From assembly GCA_031254685.1 (NCBI GenBank), contig JAIRTZ010000141.1, positions 1-25,453 on the forward strand: DNA of 25,453 bases, written 5' to 3'. A program made the translations under genes and the position numbers. Below the pieces are notes generated by a model that worked only from the letters and a program-made list of their open reading frames with translations, did not search any database and had not been told where the DNA came from. Of the stretch, positions 16,282-22,914 are shown piece after piece. Each line of letters opens with the position of its first letter. Within the stretch, counting starts at the first letter, position 1. The DNA is from Methanomassiliicoccaceae archaeon (GTDB lineage Archaea; Thermoplasmatota; Thermoplasmata; Methanomassiliicoccales; Methanomethylophilaceae).

Positions 16282-16383
16282 ATGGGACTTGTGCGCTGCG
16301 GTTTTGATGATATTAGTATGAACTCTTTCCGTTCATGCCCAGCCGATGCGCCGTCCCGCGGCATTCCGGAGGGAGACCGATGA
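16282..16383 (+). CDS. Candidate 33-aa upstream peptide coupled to the next gene
   Basis: An ORF begins MGLVRCGFDD and ends GIPEGDR, with a TGA at 16381-16383 overlapping the next ATG as ATGA. A TATA box 32 nt before its ATG fits leaderless initiation. The ribosome binding site GGAGGGAG of the following gene lies inside its last codons, so ribosomes ending here could restart on the transglutaminase-fold gene. The peptide has two Cys (residues 6 and 19) and no membrane segment. It may be a leader peptide or an accidental frame; no homolog is recognised. Confidence 0.35.
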   Translation: MGLVRCGFDDISMNSFRSCPADAPSRGIPEGDR

Positions 16384-17699
16384 ACCGCGCCATCATAGCG
16401 ATAGCCGCGGCCGCGATACTCGTGGTCGCCGCGACCGGATTCCTTCTGATCACGGATCACAAGGAGCCCGAGGTCACGCTCAGTTCCAACGGCGTCTCAT
16501 TGGGAAAGGTCCCGATAGCCGCGAACGGTCTCGTGAACCAGGAGAAACTGAGGGAGTTCGAGGACCGTCTGATAAACCAGGGGTCCGGGGACCTCAATTT
16601 CGCAGGCTGGTTCTTTGACAATCTGTATACCAAACCGTTCTTCAGGTTCACTATCATGAAGGAAAGCACGGCCCTGTACGCGGGCTGGGGAGAACCGATG
16701 TTCACAATGCAGCCCACCGATCCGAAACCCGGGGGCACGCCGCCGAACCGCGTATCGTACACGCTCACGAACACCACGGAGACCGAGTTCGGCGATACCA
16801 CGTGGACGCTCGTGGACTCGTTCAAGACGAGCACCCCGAGGACGATGTCCGCGCCGTACTTCGAGAAGAGCGACAGAGGTCCGACGTATACGTCGCCGGG
16901 GCCTCTCGATACGTGGACCGTCGACCTGATGCCGGGAATGTACGAAGTGACTATGAGAACGGTCATCGACGGCGACGAAAGGACAATAACCAGGACGGAG
17001 GTCGTGAACGATCCGATATCAAGGACGCTCACATGGAACGGCTACGATTACAAAACGTACACGATAACGTTCGGCATCGACGACATCAACGAATACGTGG
17101 AGTACGCAAAGAACAATCAGAGGCGCGAGTTCAGGATCTCGAACATCGCATCGTTCATCGTCATCACGCCGACGGTACAGAAGATCGCGGATGCGATCAT
17201 CCGCGAGGTGGAACTGAAGTATCCTTCCGGATATACGCCGCAGGAACTGATGAACGTGATATCGCCGTTCGTGGTCAGCGTCCTGTGGGCGTCCGATTCC
17301 GATTACTATTTTGTGAAGGGGCTGCACAAGGAGCACGCCGAGGGAAGCGTCGAATATTACAAGTATCCGATCGAGGCGATATATGATACGATATTGTTCA
17401 ACAGCCAGGGCGACTGCGACTGCAAATCGATACTGATCGCGGCGATAGCCAAGGCGGCCGGGTTCCAAGACGTGGCGGTGTTCACGATAACGGGCCCGGA
17501 GGGGCACGCCGTCGCGGGCATACGCGACCCCTCCTTTGTCAAGGAGGCGCAGACCGGACCGGTATTCTTCCTGGACCCGGACGACTGGGACGGGTATTTC
17601 GTATCAGAGGGGAACCAGGGGCACTGGAGGCTCGGATATATGGCGAAGAAATACGAATCCGACGAATTCCTGATCCGCCTTTGGCCGCTCGCAACGTAA
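16380..17699 (+). CDS. Membrane-anchored extracellular transglutaminase-fold protein
   Basis: A 439-aa protein beginning MNRAIIAIAAAAILVVAATG, an uncleaved anchor or signal peptide, so the rest is outside the cell. The middle (about residues 40-240) is beta-rich and rich in Thr/Ser. The C-terminal domain carries a transglutaminase-like triad: GDCDCKS with Cys346, His376 in EGHAVAG, and Asp399 in FFLDPDDWDGY. Such archaeal domains are thought to be cysteine peptidases or amide-modifying enzymes on surface proteins; the substrate is unknown. ATG 16380 has a strong GGAGGGAG Shine-Dalgarno sequence 4 nt upstream, preferred over ATG 16335, which would spoil the signal sequence. Confidence 0.75.
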   Translation: MNRAIIAIAAAAILVVAATGFLLITDHKEPEVTLSSNGVSLGKVPIAANGLVNQEKLREFEDRLINQGSGDLNFAGWFFDNLYTKPFFRFTIMKESTALYAGWGEPMFTMQPTDPKPGGTPPNRVSYTLTNTTETEFGDTTWTLVDSFKTSTPRTMSAPYFEKSDRGPTYTSPGPLDTWTVDLMPGMYEVTMRTVIDGDERTITRTEVVNDPISRTLTWNGYDYKTYTITFGIDDINEYVEYAKNNQRREFRISNIASFIVITPTVQKIADAIIREVELKYPSGYTPQELMNVISPFVVSVLWASDSDYYFVKGLHKEHAEGSVEYYKYPIEAIYDTILFNSQGDCDCKSILIAAIAKAAGFQDVAVFTITGPEGHAVAGIRDPSFVKEAQTGPVFFLDPDDWDGYFVSEGNQGHWRLGYMAKKYESDEFLIRLWPLAT

Positions 17700-17709
17700 T
17701 TTATTTATC
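17700..17709 (+). promoter_or_regulatory. TATA box of the DUF368 gene (decides the start)
   Basis: TTTATTTATC begins directly after the preceding stop codon and 29 nt before ATG 17729. This supports leaderless initiation there rather than an upstream overlapping start at 17681. Confidence 0.55.
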
Positions 17710-17728
17710 AATACAGCGTTACCGTCTC

Positions 17729-18592
17729 ATGGATGCGAAGGAAGGGTCCAACAATTTTCTCATAGGCATCCTTGTCGGCGCCGCGTCATGGCTTCCGGGG
17801 ATAAGCGGCGGGGTCGTCGCGGTCCTCTTCGGAGTTTACGAACGGCTGATAGACGACGTGAACAACATCAGGACAAAGATCAAAGAGGACTTCTGGTTCC
17901 TCGTCACCCTGATGGCCGGCATCATCATCGGGCTGCTGATCATCGTGTACATCATCGATTACATGATGAGCATCTATCTCATGATCACGATGTTCTTCTT
18001 CGTGGGCCTGATCATAGGCCAGCTGCCCGACCTCGTGAGAATAACGAAGCGCGGCGAGCCCACAAAACGCTCGCATGCCGTTTGGCTTGCGATCGGGTTC
18101 GCGGTGATGATGCTGCTCCTCTTTACGGAACTGTATGTGATCGGCGACAGCGAGGAGGTCATCGAGGACTCCGGACTGATCATCGGGATGACGCTGTCGT
18201 TCATCGCCGGGGCGGTATACGCGGTATCGAAGATAGTCCCGGGGATAAGCGGCGCGACCGTGATGCTCGTGCTCGGTCTTTACGTATGGATGAACACGAT
18301 CATCAAACAATTCGACCTCGTTTACCTGCTGCCGTTCGGGATCGGCTTCATCATAGCCGTCTTCGCCTTCGCGAAGGTCATGGGCTATATCTTAAAGAAT
18401 CACCACCACGCGATCTATTATTTCATCATCGGACTTACCGTCGGCTCCATCGTCGTGATACTCGCCCTCACGGATGTCGGCGGGCTCGCGGATGTTGCGA
18501 TCGGGTGCGCCGCGGCGGCCGTCGGCATCGTGATCAGCATGGCGCTGAGCATGATAAAAAGACGGCCCGCGAAAGGGGCGCAGGGGGCGTGA
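17729..18592 (+). CDS. DUF368 (PopT-type) polyprenyl-phosphate translocase family protein
   Basis: A 287-aa membrane protein with about eight to nine hydrophobic helices. It shows the internal duplication typical of DUF368: WLPGISGGVVAVLFGVYE near residues 21-38 and KIVPGISGATVMLVLGLY near 168-185. Bacterial DUF368 proteins were recently shown to return undecaprenyl phosphate across the membrane. In an archaeon the analogous cargo would be dolichyl-type phosphate used in protein glycosylation, which is inference. The gene directly follows the secreted transglutaminase-fold gene but has its own TATA box. It converges on corA with a 16-nt gap. Confidence 0.88.
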   Translation: MDAKEGSNNFLIGILVGAASWLPGISGGVVAVLFGVYERLIDDVNNIRTKIKEDFWFLVTLMAGIIIGLLIIVYIIDYMMSIYLMITMFFFVGLIIGQLPDLVRITKRGEPTKRSHAVWLAIGFAVMMLLLFTELYVIGDSEEVIEDSGLIIGMTLSFIAGAVYAVSKIVPGISGATVMLVLGLYVWMNTIIKQFDLVYLLPFGIGFIIAVFAFAKVMGYILKNHHHAIYYFIIGLTVGSIVVILALTDVGGLADVAIGCAAAAVGIVISMALSMIKRRPAKGAQGA

Positions 18593-18608
18593 ACGATCGC
18601 CCGAGGTA

Positions 18609-19559
18609 TCATTGATCCCGTTTCGAGAACAGGAACTTCTTGAACAGCAGCCCGAACACGATCACGAGGACCGTCGCCAGCGCGAACGGGAACCATACGT
18701 GCTGCTGCATGAACAGCGATAATCCGTCGGGGCCCATGTTCATTCCGTAGTAGCTGAACACCATCGTCGGTATCGTGAGCAGCATTGTGATAACGGTCAG
18801 CGCCTTCATTATGACGTTCAGATTGTTCGAGATCATCGACGCGAACGCGTCCATCGTTCCCGACAGTATATCGGAGTAGATGTTGCACATCTCGATCGCC
18901 TGACGGCCTTCGATCATCACGTCCTCCAGCGTCTCGGTGTCATCTTCCGTCAGCTTCAATGCCTTTCCCTTGAGGATCTTATCGAGCGTCGTCTGATTCG
19001 CTTTCAGCGAAGTGGAGAAGAACACCAGTGATTTCTGGATCGCGAGCAATTCTATCACTTCCTTGTTCCTCTGCGAAACATATAATTTTTCCTCGATGCC
19101 GTTGGATATCCTGTTCATCTGTCTCAGATACTGGAGATAACGGTTCGCGACCCGCAGCATCAGCGCTAAGATGAACTGCGTCCTCCCGTACGTGTTCAGA
19201 TTCTTCGGAGGGGTGTTCTCGAACTCCGAGAGCAGCATATTGTCTTTCAGACAGACCGTTATTATATGCTCCTTCGTAAGAACGATACCCAGCGGTATCG
19301 TCGAGTACATGAGGTCCGCCGTATCGTCAACGATCGGTATGTCCAATGTTATGAACGTGTGCCCGTCGTCGGTGACGTCGACGTACGACGTCTCCTCCTC
19401 GTCTAACGCGGCCCTGAGAACAGCGGGGTCCACCCCGCAGGATTGCGTGACCTTGCGTATCTCGACGTCATCGGGACGGATCATGTTGATCCAACAGTTG
19501 TCCTCGATGTCCTCCAGAGATTCCATCTTTCCGTTCACGGTCTTCCAGAATGAGATCAC
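18609..19559 (-). CDS. corA: CorA-family divalent metal ion channel
   Basis: CorA proteins are pentameric Mg2+ (sometimes Co2+ or Ni2+) channels. The long N-terminal part is a cytoplasmic alpha/beta funnel with a long stalk helix. Two C-terminal transmembrane helices follow, and the selectivity motif GMN sits in FSYYGMNMG, just after the first helix, with a basic end (KKFLFSKRDQ). GTG 19559 is preferred because GGTGA lies 7 nt upstream; the earlier GTG 19568 is itself part of that ribosome site. The product is 316 aa from this start, the usual length. It is transcribed away from the DUF2188 gene, sharing a 100-bp promoter region. Confidence 0.9.
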   Translation of the reverse strand: MISFWKTVNGKMESLEDIEDNCWINMIRPDDVEIRKVTQSCGVDPAVLRAALDEEETSYVDVTDDGHTFITLDIPIVDDTADLMYSTIPLGIVLTKEHIITVCLKDNMLLSEFENTPPKNLNTYGRTQFILALMLRVANRYLQYLRQMNRISNGIEEKLYVSQRNKEVIELLAIQKSLVFFSTSLKANQTTLDKILKGKALKLTEDDTETLEDVMIEGRQAIEMCNIYSDILSGTMDAFASMISNNLNVIMKALTVITMLLTIPTMVFSYYGMNMGPDGLSLFMQQHVWFPFALATVLVIVFGLLFKKFLFSKRDQ

Positions 19560-19594
19560 GCCAATCACCTCTTGGAAATGCGTAACGCGAACGT

Positions 19595-19602
19595 ATTATA
19601 AA
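19595..19602 (-). promoter_or_regulatory. TATA box of corA
   Basis: The minus strand reads TTTATAAT, 43 nt before GTG 19559. It gives a leader of about 15 nt carrying AGAGGTGA, so corA is one of the few leadered genes here. Confidence 0.5.
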
Positions 19603-19621
19603 ACGCACGATGGTCAAAGAG

Positions 19622-19629
19622 TTAAATAA
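19622..19629 (+). promoter_or_regulatory. TATA-like element of the DUF2188 gene
   Basis: TTAAATAA lies 40 nt before ATG 19662 and would give a short leader of about 10-13 nt containing GGGG. It is back-to-back with the corA box only 20 bp away. Confidence 0.4.
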
Positions 19630-19661
19630 GGCGCACGCAGATACGTGTAGCGGGGAAAAAT

Positions 19662-19859
19662 ATGGCTGACGGAAAAAAACAGCATGTGACCACGCACCCG
19701 GACGGAGGATGGCAGGTCAAAGGGGAAGGCAACACGAAAGCGACAAAGCGTTTTGACACCAAAGCGGAAGCGGAAGCATACGCGAAGACCATGGCGAAGA
19801 ATCAGGGCACCTCGGTGGTCTCGCATAAGAAGGACGGGAAGATCCAGAAGAAACGCTGA
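19662..19859 (+). CDS. DUF2188 domain protein
   Basis: A 65-aa basic protein consisting of one DUF2188 domain. The pattern HVTTHPDGGWQVKGEGN, then a conserved RFDTKAEAEAYAKTMAKNQG helix and a VSHKKDGKIQ strand, is diagnostic. The fold is small alpha/beta, and the function of the family is not established. Its high Lys content would allow nucleic-acid contact, but that is speculation. The Cdd1-like gene starts 10 nt after its stop, so the two form a pair. Confidence 0.88.
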   Translation: MADGKKQHVTTHPDGGWQVKGEGNTKATKRFDTKAEAEAYAKTMAKNQGTSVVSHKKDGKIQKKR

Positions 19860-19869
19860 CCGTGATCGC

Positions 19870-20118
19870 ATGACAGAAGAGGATGATGTGATAGCGAAGC
19901 TTAGGACCGTGCCGTCGGTCAGCGAGAAGTGCGCCAGAGGATTATATCTGCTCGGGATACGCGAGGTGAGCGACCTGAAGGGCAGGGATCCCGCGGACCT
20001 CTTCGCAAAACTGCGCGAACGGAAGGACTTCTTCGCGGAACCGTGCATGCTCAATATGATCAAGATAGCGGTCGGGATGGCCAATAAAGGGATCGAGAAC
20101 GTCGCGAGGATCAACTGA
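19870..20118 (+). CDS. Cdd1-like helix-hairpin-helix protein
   Basis: An 82-aa protein starting at ATG 19870. It contains a helix-hairpin-helix segment (VPSVSEKCARGLYLLGIREVSD across residues 14-35), followed by LKGRDPADLFAKL and FFAEPCMLNMIKIAV. This is the arrangement of the Cdd1 family (PF11731), sometimes mislabelled mitomycin resistance or pathogenicity locus. Helix-hairpin-helix motifs usually bind DNA without sequence preference; a role has not been proven for this family. An open frame extends upstream through the DUF2188 gene but is a shadow there. Likely co-transcribed with DUF2188. Confidence 0.82.
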   Translation: MTEEDDVIAKLRTVPSVSEKCARGLYLLGIREVSDLKGRDPADLFAKLRERKDFFAEPCMLNMIKIAVGMANKGIENVARIN

Positions 20119-20131
20119 TCCCATGCGGAAA

Positions 20132-20139
20132 CTATTATA
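20132..20139 (+). promoter_or_regulatory. TATA box of the first PaaK operon
   Basis: CTATTATA lies 41 nt before ATG 20173 and predicts transcription starting near 20160-20163, directly after a perfect dyad and at the edge of a second palindrome. Confidence 0.45.
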
Positions 20140-20154
20140 GGAATGTAGCATTCC
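20140..20154. promoter_or_regulatory. Perfect dyad, candidate operator
   Basis: GGAATG-TAG-CATTCC is a perfect 6-bp inverted repeat with a 3-nt centre, immediately downstream of the TATA box. A repressor bound here would block RNA polymerase at the PaaK operon. Confidence 0.45.
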
Positions 20155-20162
20155 TTCACCCA

Positions 20163-20172
20163 GGGTATACCC
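20163..20172. promoter_or_regulatory. Palindrome GGGTATACCC abutting the PaaK start codon
   Basis: A perfect 10-bp palindrome occupies the bases just before ATG 20173 and includes the only Shine-Dalgarno-like bases. It lies at the predicted transcription start, 9 bp after the first dyad. Confidence 0.4.
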
Positions 20173-21471
20173 ATGTATTGGAACCGAAGAATGGAATGCA
20201 TGCCGGTCGGCAAACTAAGGAAGCTGCAGTACGAACGATTGAAGGGACTCGTCAACAACCTGTATTCCTTTAACCCGTTCTACCGCGATAAGATGAAGGC
20301 CGCCGACGTCCGTCCGGACGATATCAGCAGCCTTTCCGACGTGTCGAAACTTCCGTTCATGAACAAGTCGGACCTTCGCGACAATTATCCGACGAAGATG
20401 TTCACCGCACCGATCAGGGACGTTGTCAGATATCACGTATCGTCGGGGACGACGGGAAAGCCCACGCTTGTCGGTTACACCAAGAATGACATCGAACTGT
20501 GGACGGAAAGCCTTGCAAGGGCGCTGACGTCGATAGGCATCGGCAGCGAGGATGTCATGCAGGTGTCGTACGGATACGGTCTGTTCACCGGAGGCCTCGG
20601 ACTGCATTACGGCGCGGAACGCGTCGGCGCGACGGTCATCCCGTCCGGTACGGGAGGCACGGAACGCCAGCTGGAACTGATGATGGACCTCGATGTCACC
20701 GCGATCGCATGCACTCCGTCATATCTCATGCACATGGCCGACGTCGCCAAGAGGATGGGCATAAACATCCGCAAGGACACGAAACTGAAAAGGGCGGTCC
20801 TCGGCGCCGAACCGTGGTCCGACAACATGAGGAACCATATGGAATCGGAACTGGGGATACAGGCGTACGACATCTACGGAACGTCTGAGATATCGGGTCC
20901 GATGTTCACCGAATGCACCGAAAAGAACGGATTGCACATCTGGGGCGACATGATGCTCACCGAGATAATCGATCCGGACACGCTCGAGCCGCTGGGCCCC
21001 GGCGAGGAGGGGGAACTTGTCATGACGGTGCTGACGAAGGAGGCGATGCCCATGATACGCTACCGCATCAAAGACCTCACGTCGGTGATGGACGCCGAAT
21101 GCGGATGCGGACGCACGTCGCCCCGCATCAAGAGGATAACGGGACGTTCGGACGATATGCTGATCATACGCGGCATCAACGTCTTCCCGTCGCAGGTCGA
21201 GCACACGCTGATGCAGATACCGCAGGTCGGCGGTCAGTACATGATATCCGTGGACCGCATCAACTCGCTGGATTACATGACGGTGCAGGTCGAACTGAAA
21301 CCGGACGCGTTCAGCGACAAGGTCGACGATATGCTCAAATTGAAAAAGTACATATCCAACGAATTGAAAAAATATCTTAACATATCCGTGGAGGTCGAAC
21401 TGATGCCTCCCGGCTCCCTTCCGAGATTCGAGGGAAAAGCGAAAAGAGTGACAGACAGGAGGAAAATGTAA
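20173..21471 (+). CDS. paaK: Phenylacetate-CoA ligase-like AMP-forming enzyme (copy 1)
   Basis: This enzyme activates a carboxylic acid, typically an arylacetate, to its CoA thioester via an acyl-adenylate. The 432 aa match PaaK length. Adenylate-forming motifs are clear: SSGTTGKPT at about residues 90-98, YGTSEISGP in the middle, a CGCGRTSPRI metal-finger-like turn, then GRSDDMLIIRGINVFPSQVE, and the C-terminal GKAKR with the catalytic Lys. Methanogens use PaaK with indolepyruvate oxidoreductase to build aromatic amino acids from arylacetates, but no ior gene is in this window. The stop overlaps the ACT gene start as TAATG, giving a coupled operon. Its paralog lies 1.4 kb downstream. Confidence 0.9.
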   Translation: MYWNRRMECMPVGKLRKLQYERLKGLVNNLYSFNPFYRDKMKAADVRPDDISSLSDVSKLPFMNKSDLRDNYPTKMFTAPIRDVVRYHVSSGTTGKPTLVGYTKNDIELWTESLARALTSIGIGSEDVMQVSYGYGLFTGGLGLHYGAERVGATVIPSGTGGTERQLELMMDLDVTAIACTPSYLMHMADVAKRMGINIRKDTKLKRAVLGAEPWSDNMRNHMESELGIQAYDIYGTSEISGPMFTECTEKNGLHIWGDMMLTEIIDPDTLEPLGPGEEGELVMTVLTKEAMPMIRYRIKDLTSVMDAECGCGRTSPRIKRITGRSDDMLIIRGINVFPSQVEHTLMQIPQVGGQYMISVDRINSLDYMTVQVELKPDAFSDKVDDMLKLKKYISNELKKYLNISVEVELMPPGSLPRFEGKAKRVTDRRKM

Positions 21472-21899
21472 TGGCCAAGGAACATATGATAAAACAGCTG
21501 TCCATCTTCATAAACAACGAGCCCGGACGACTTGCCCAGATCGCCGCCGCCTTGAAGGAATGCAACGTGAACATGAAAGCGTTCAACATAGCGGAATCCA
21601 GCGGTTTCGGGGTGTTCAGGGCGATAGTTGACGAACCGGACAGGGCGCTGAAGGAACTGAACGACAAAGGCATCGTTGTGAAGGAAACGAACGTCATCGC
21701 AATACCGATGATCGACAGGCCCGGCGGACTGCTGGACGTGGCGAAGGCGATAGGCGAGGCGAACATCAACATAGAGTACGGATACGCGTACTCGACGAAG
21801 GACCTGGCGGCGTTCTTCTTCAGGGTCGACGATGCGGACGCGGCCGTCAAGAAACTGCTCGCGTCGGGCATCAAGGTTCTCAAGGGGAACGAGGTCTGA
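21471..21899 (+). CDS. Tandem ACT-domain protein
   Basis: A 142-aa protein made of two ACT modules. The first (about residues 6-72) begins KQLSIFINNEPGRLAQIAAAL and the second (about 73-140) begins NVIAIPMIDRPGGLLDVAKAI. Each has the beta-alpha-beta turn xxPGxLaxia where ACT domains bind amino acids at dimer interfaces. No catalytic domain is attached, so it is a stand-alone sensor. ACT proteins next to paaK genes are common in methanogens and clostridia and are presumed to report the aromatic or branched amino-acid level. Its ATG overlaps the paaK stop, and its own stop overlaps the next ATG as TGATG, implying fixed stoichiometry. Confidence 0.9.
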   Translation: MAKEHMIKQLSIFINNEPGRLAQIAAALKECNVNMKAFNIAESSGFGVFRAIVDEPDRALKELNDKGIVVKETNVIAIPMIDRPGGLLDVAKAIGEANINIEYGYAYSTKDLAAFFFRVDDADAAVKKLLASGIKVLKGNEV

Positions 21900-22855
21900 T
21901 GGGTAATCTGAACGCCGTCGTCCTCGGCGCGAACGGGTTCGCCGGGGAGATCGGGAAGAAGGGCACCGTCACCGACGTAACGTTCTTCAATCTGAAGAAG
22001 GGCGACGATTCGGTCACCCTCCTGGAGCCGACCAAATATCCGGAGAAGATGTCCTCGCTGTTCTACGCGGGCGCAATGTCCGACTTTGCGATACTGATCG
22101 TCGGGAAGATAGACAGTACGCTGGGCGAGACGATACTGATGACCGACTGCCTCGGCATCAGAAAAGGATGGATAATATTACGCAATTACATACAGGAGGC
22201 GCAGCTGCGCCCCCTTCTCGCCGGAACTGCGCTGGAATCGTACACGGTCGCGGAGGACGACCCGATAAAATTACGCGAGTCGCTGCTCGCGCTGGCATCC
22301 TCCATCGGAAAGAACGAAGCGTCATGCGGCTCCGTACCGGTGGACAGCCATTTCAACGTGAAGGGCGTAGGGACCGTCGTTCTCGGTTCCGTCATCGACG
22401 GCGTGATAAAGAAGCACGATAAGCTCCGCGTCCTTCCGCTGTCGGAGACCGTGATACTGAAATCGATACAGAAGCATGATATCGACAGCGATTCCGGAAG
22501 CAGGGGCGATCACGTCGGATTGGCGCTGAGAGGCATCGAGTCCGAACGCCTTGACCGCGGCTATGTTCTGACAACTGATAATTCAGTGAAGGTCACGAAG
22601 ACGGTCAGGGACAATGCCGGATTGGTTAAATATTGGCCCGCCCCCCTGAAGGAGGGGATGGTGATGCACATCGGCCACTGGATGCAGATGGTCCCCTGCC
22701 GCATCGTATCCGCGGATAACGGAAGCGACTGGAGGTCGCCCGCCGTTGAGCTGGAGCTGACCGAGGAGATCATCCACCGCCCCGGGGACGACGGGATCAT
22801 GATGTATCTCGAAGGCGGGAAATTACGCGTCGTCGGAAAAATCCCGCTGAAATAA
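21899..22855 (+). CDS. SelB/EF-Tu-like protein with degenerate GTPase domain
   Basis: A 318-aa protein whose residues about 160-240 match EF-Tu/SelB domain II closely (FNVKGVGTVVLGSVIDG, SIQKHDIDSDSG, GDHVGLALRGIE, LDRGYVLTT), with a domain-III-like end. The N-terminal about 110 residues align with a translational GTPase but lack its active motifs. G1 GHVDHGKT is replaced by GANGFAGEIGKKG, the DxxG of G3 by EPTK, and NKxD of G4 is absent around ILRNYI. It should not hydrolyse GTP. Related SelB-like paralogs occur in other methanogens without known function. It is translationally coupled to the ACT and paaK genes. Confidence 0.8.
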   Translation: MGNLNAVVLGANGFAGEIGKKGTVTDVTFFNLKKGDDSVTLLEPTKYPEKMSSLFYAGAMSDFAILIVGKIDSTLGETILMTDCLGIRKGWIILRNYIQEAQLRPLLAGTALESYTVAEDDPIKLRESLLALASSIGKNEASCGSVPVDSHFNVKGVGTVVLGSVIDGVIKKHDKLRVLPLSETVILKSIQKHDIDSDSGSRGDHVGLALRGIESERLDRGYVLTTDNSVKVTKTVRDNAGLVKYWPAPLKEGMVMHIGHWMQMVPCRIVSADNGSDWRSPAVELELTEEIIHRPGDDGIMMYLEGGKLRVVGKIPLK

Positions 22856-22889
22856 CGGTACCAAATAAATATTCGTACGTGTTGTCGAA

Positions 22890-22904
22890 TGACATCAGTT
22901 GTCA
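22890..22904. promoter_or_regulatory. Inverted repeat before the second PaaK gene
   Basis: TGACA-TCAGT-TGTCA is a perfect 5-bp dyad. It lies 11 nt before ATG 22915 and about 20 nt after an AT-rich AATAAATATT element (22865-22874) that may be the TATA box, so it would straddle the transcription start. Its sequence differs from the two palindromes of the first PaaK operon. Confidence 0.35.
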
Positions 22905-22914
22905 CGGTGGAACG

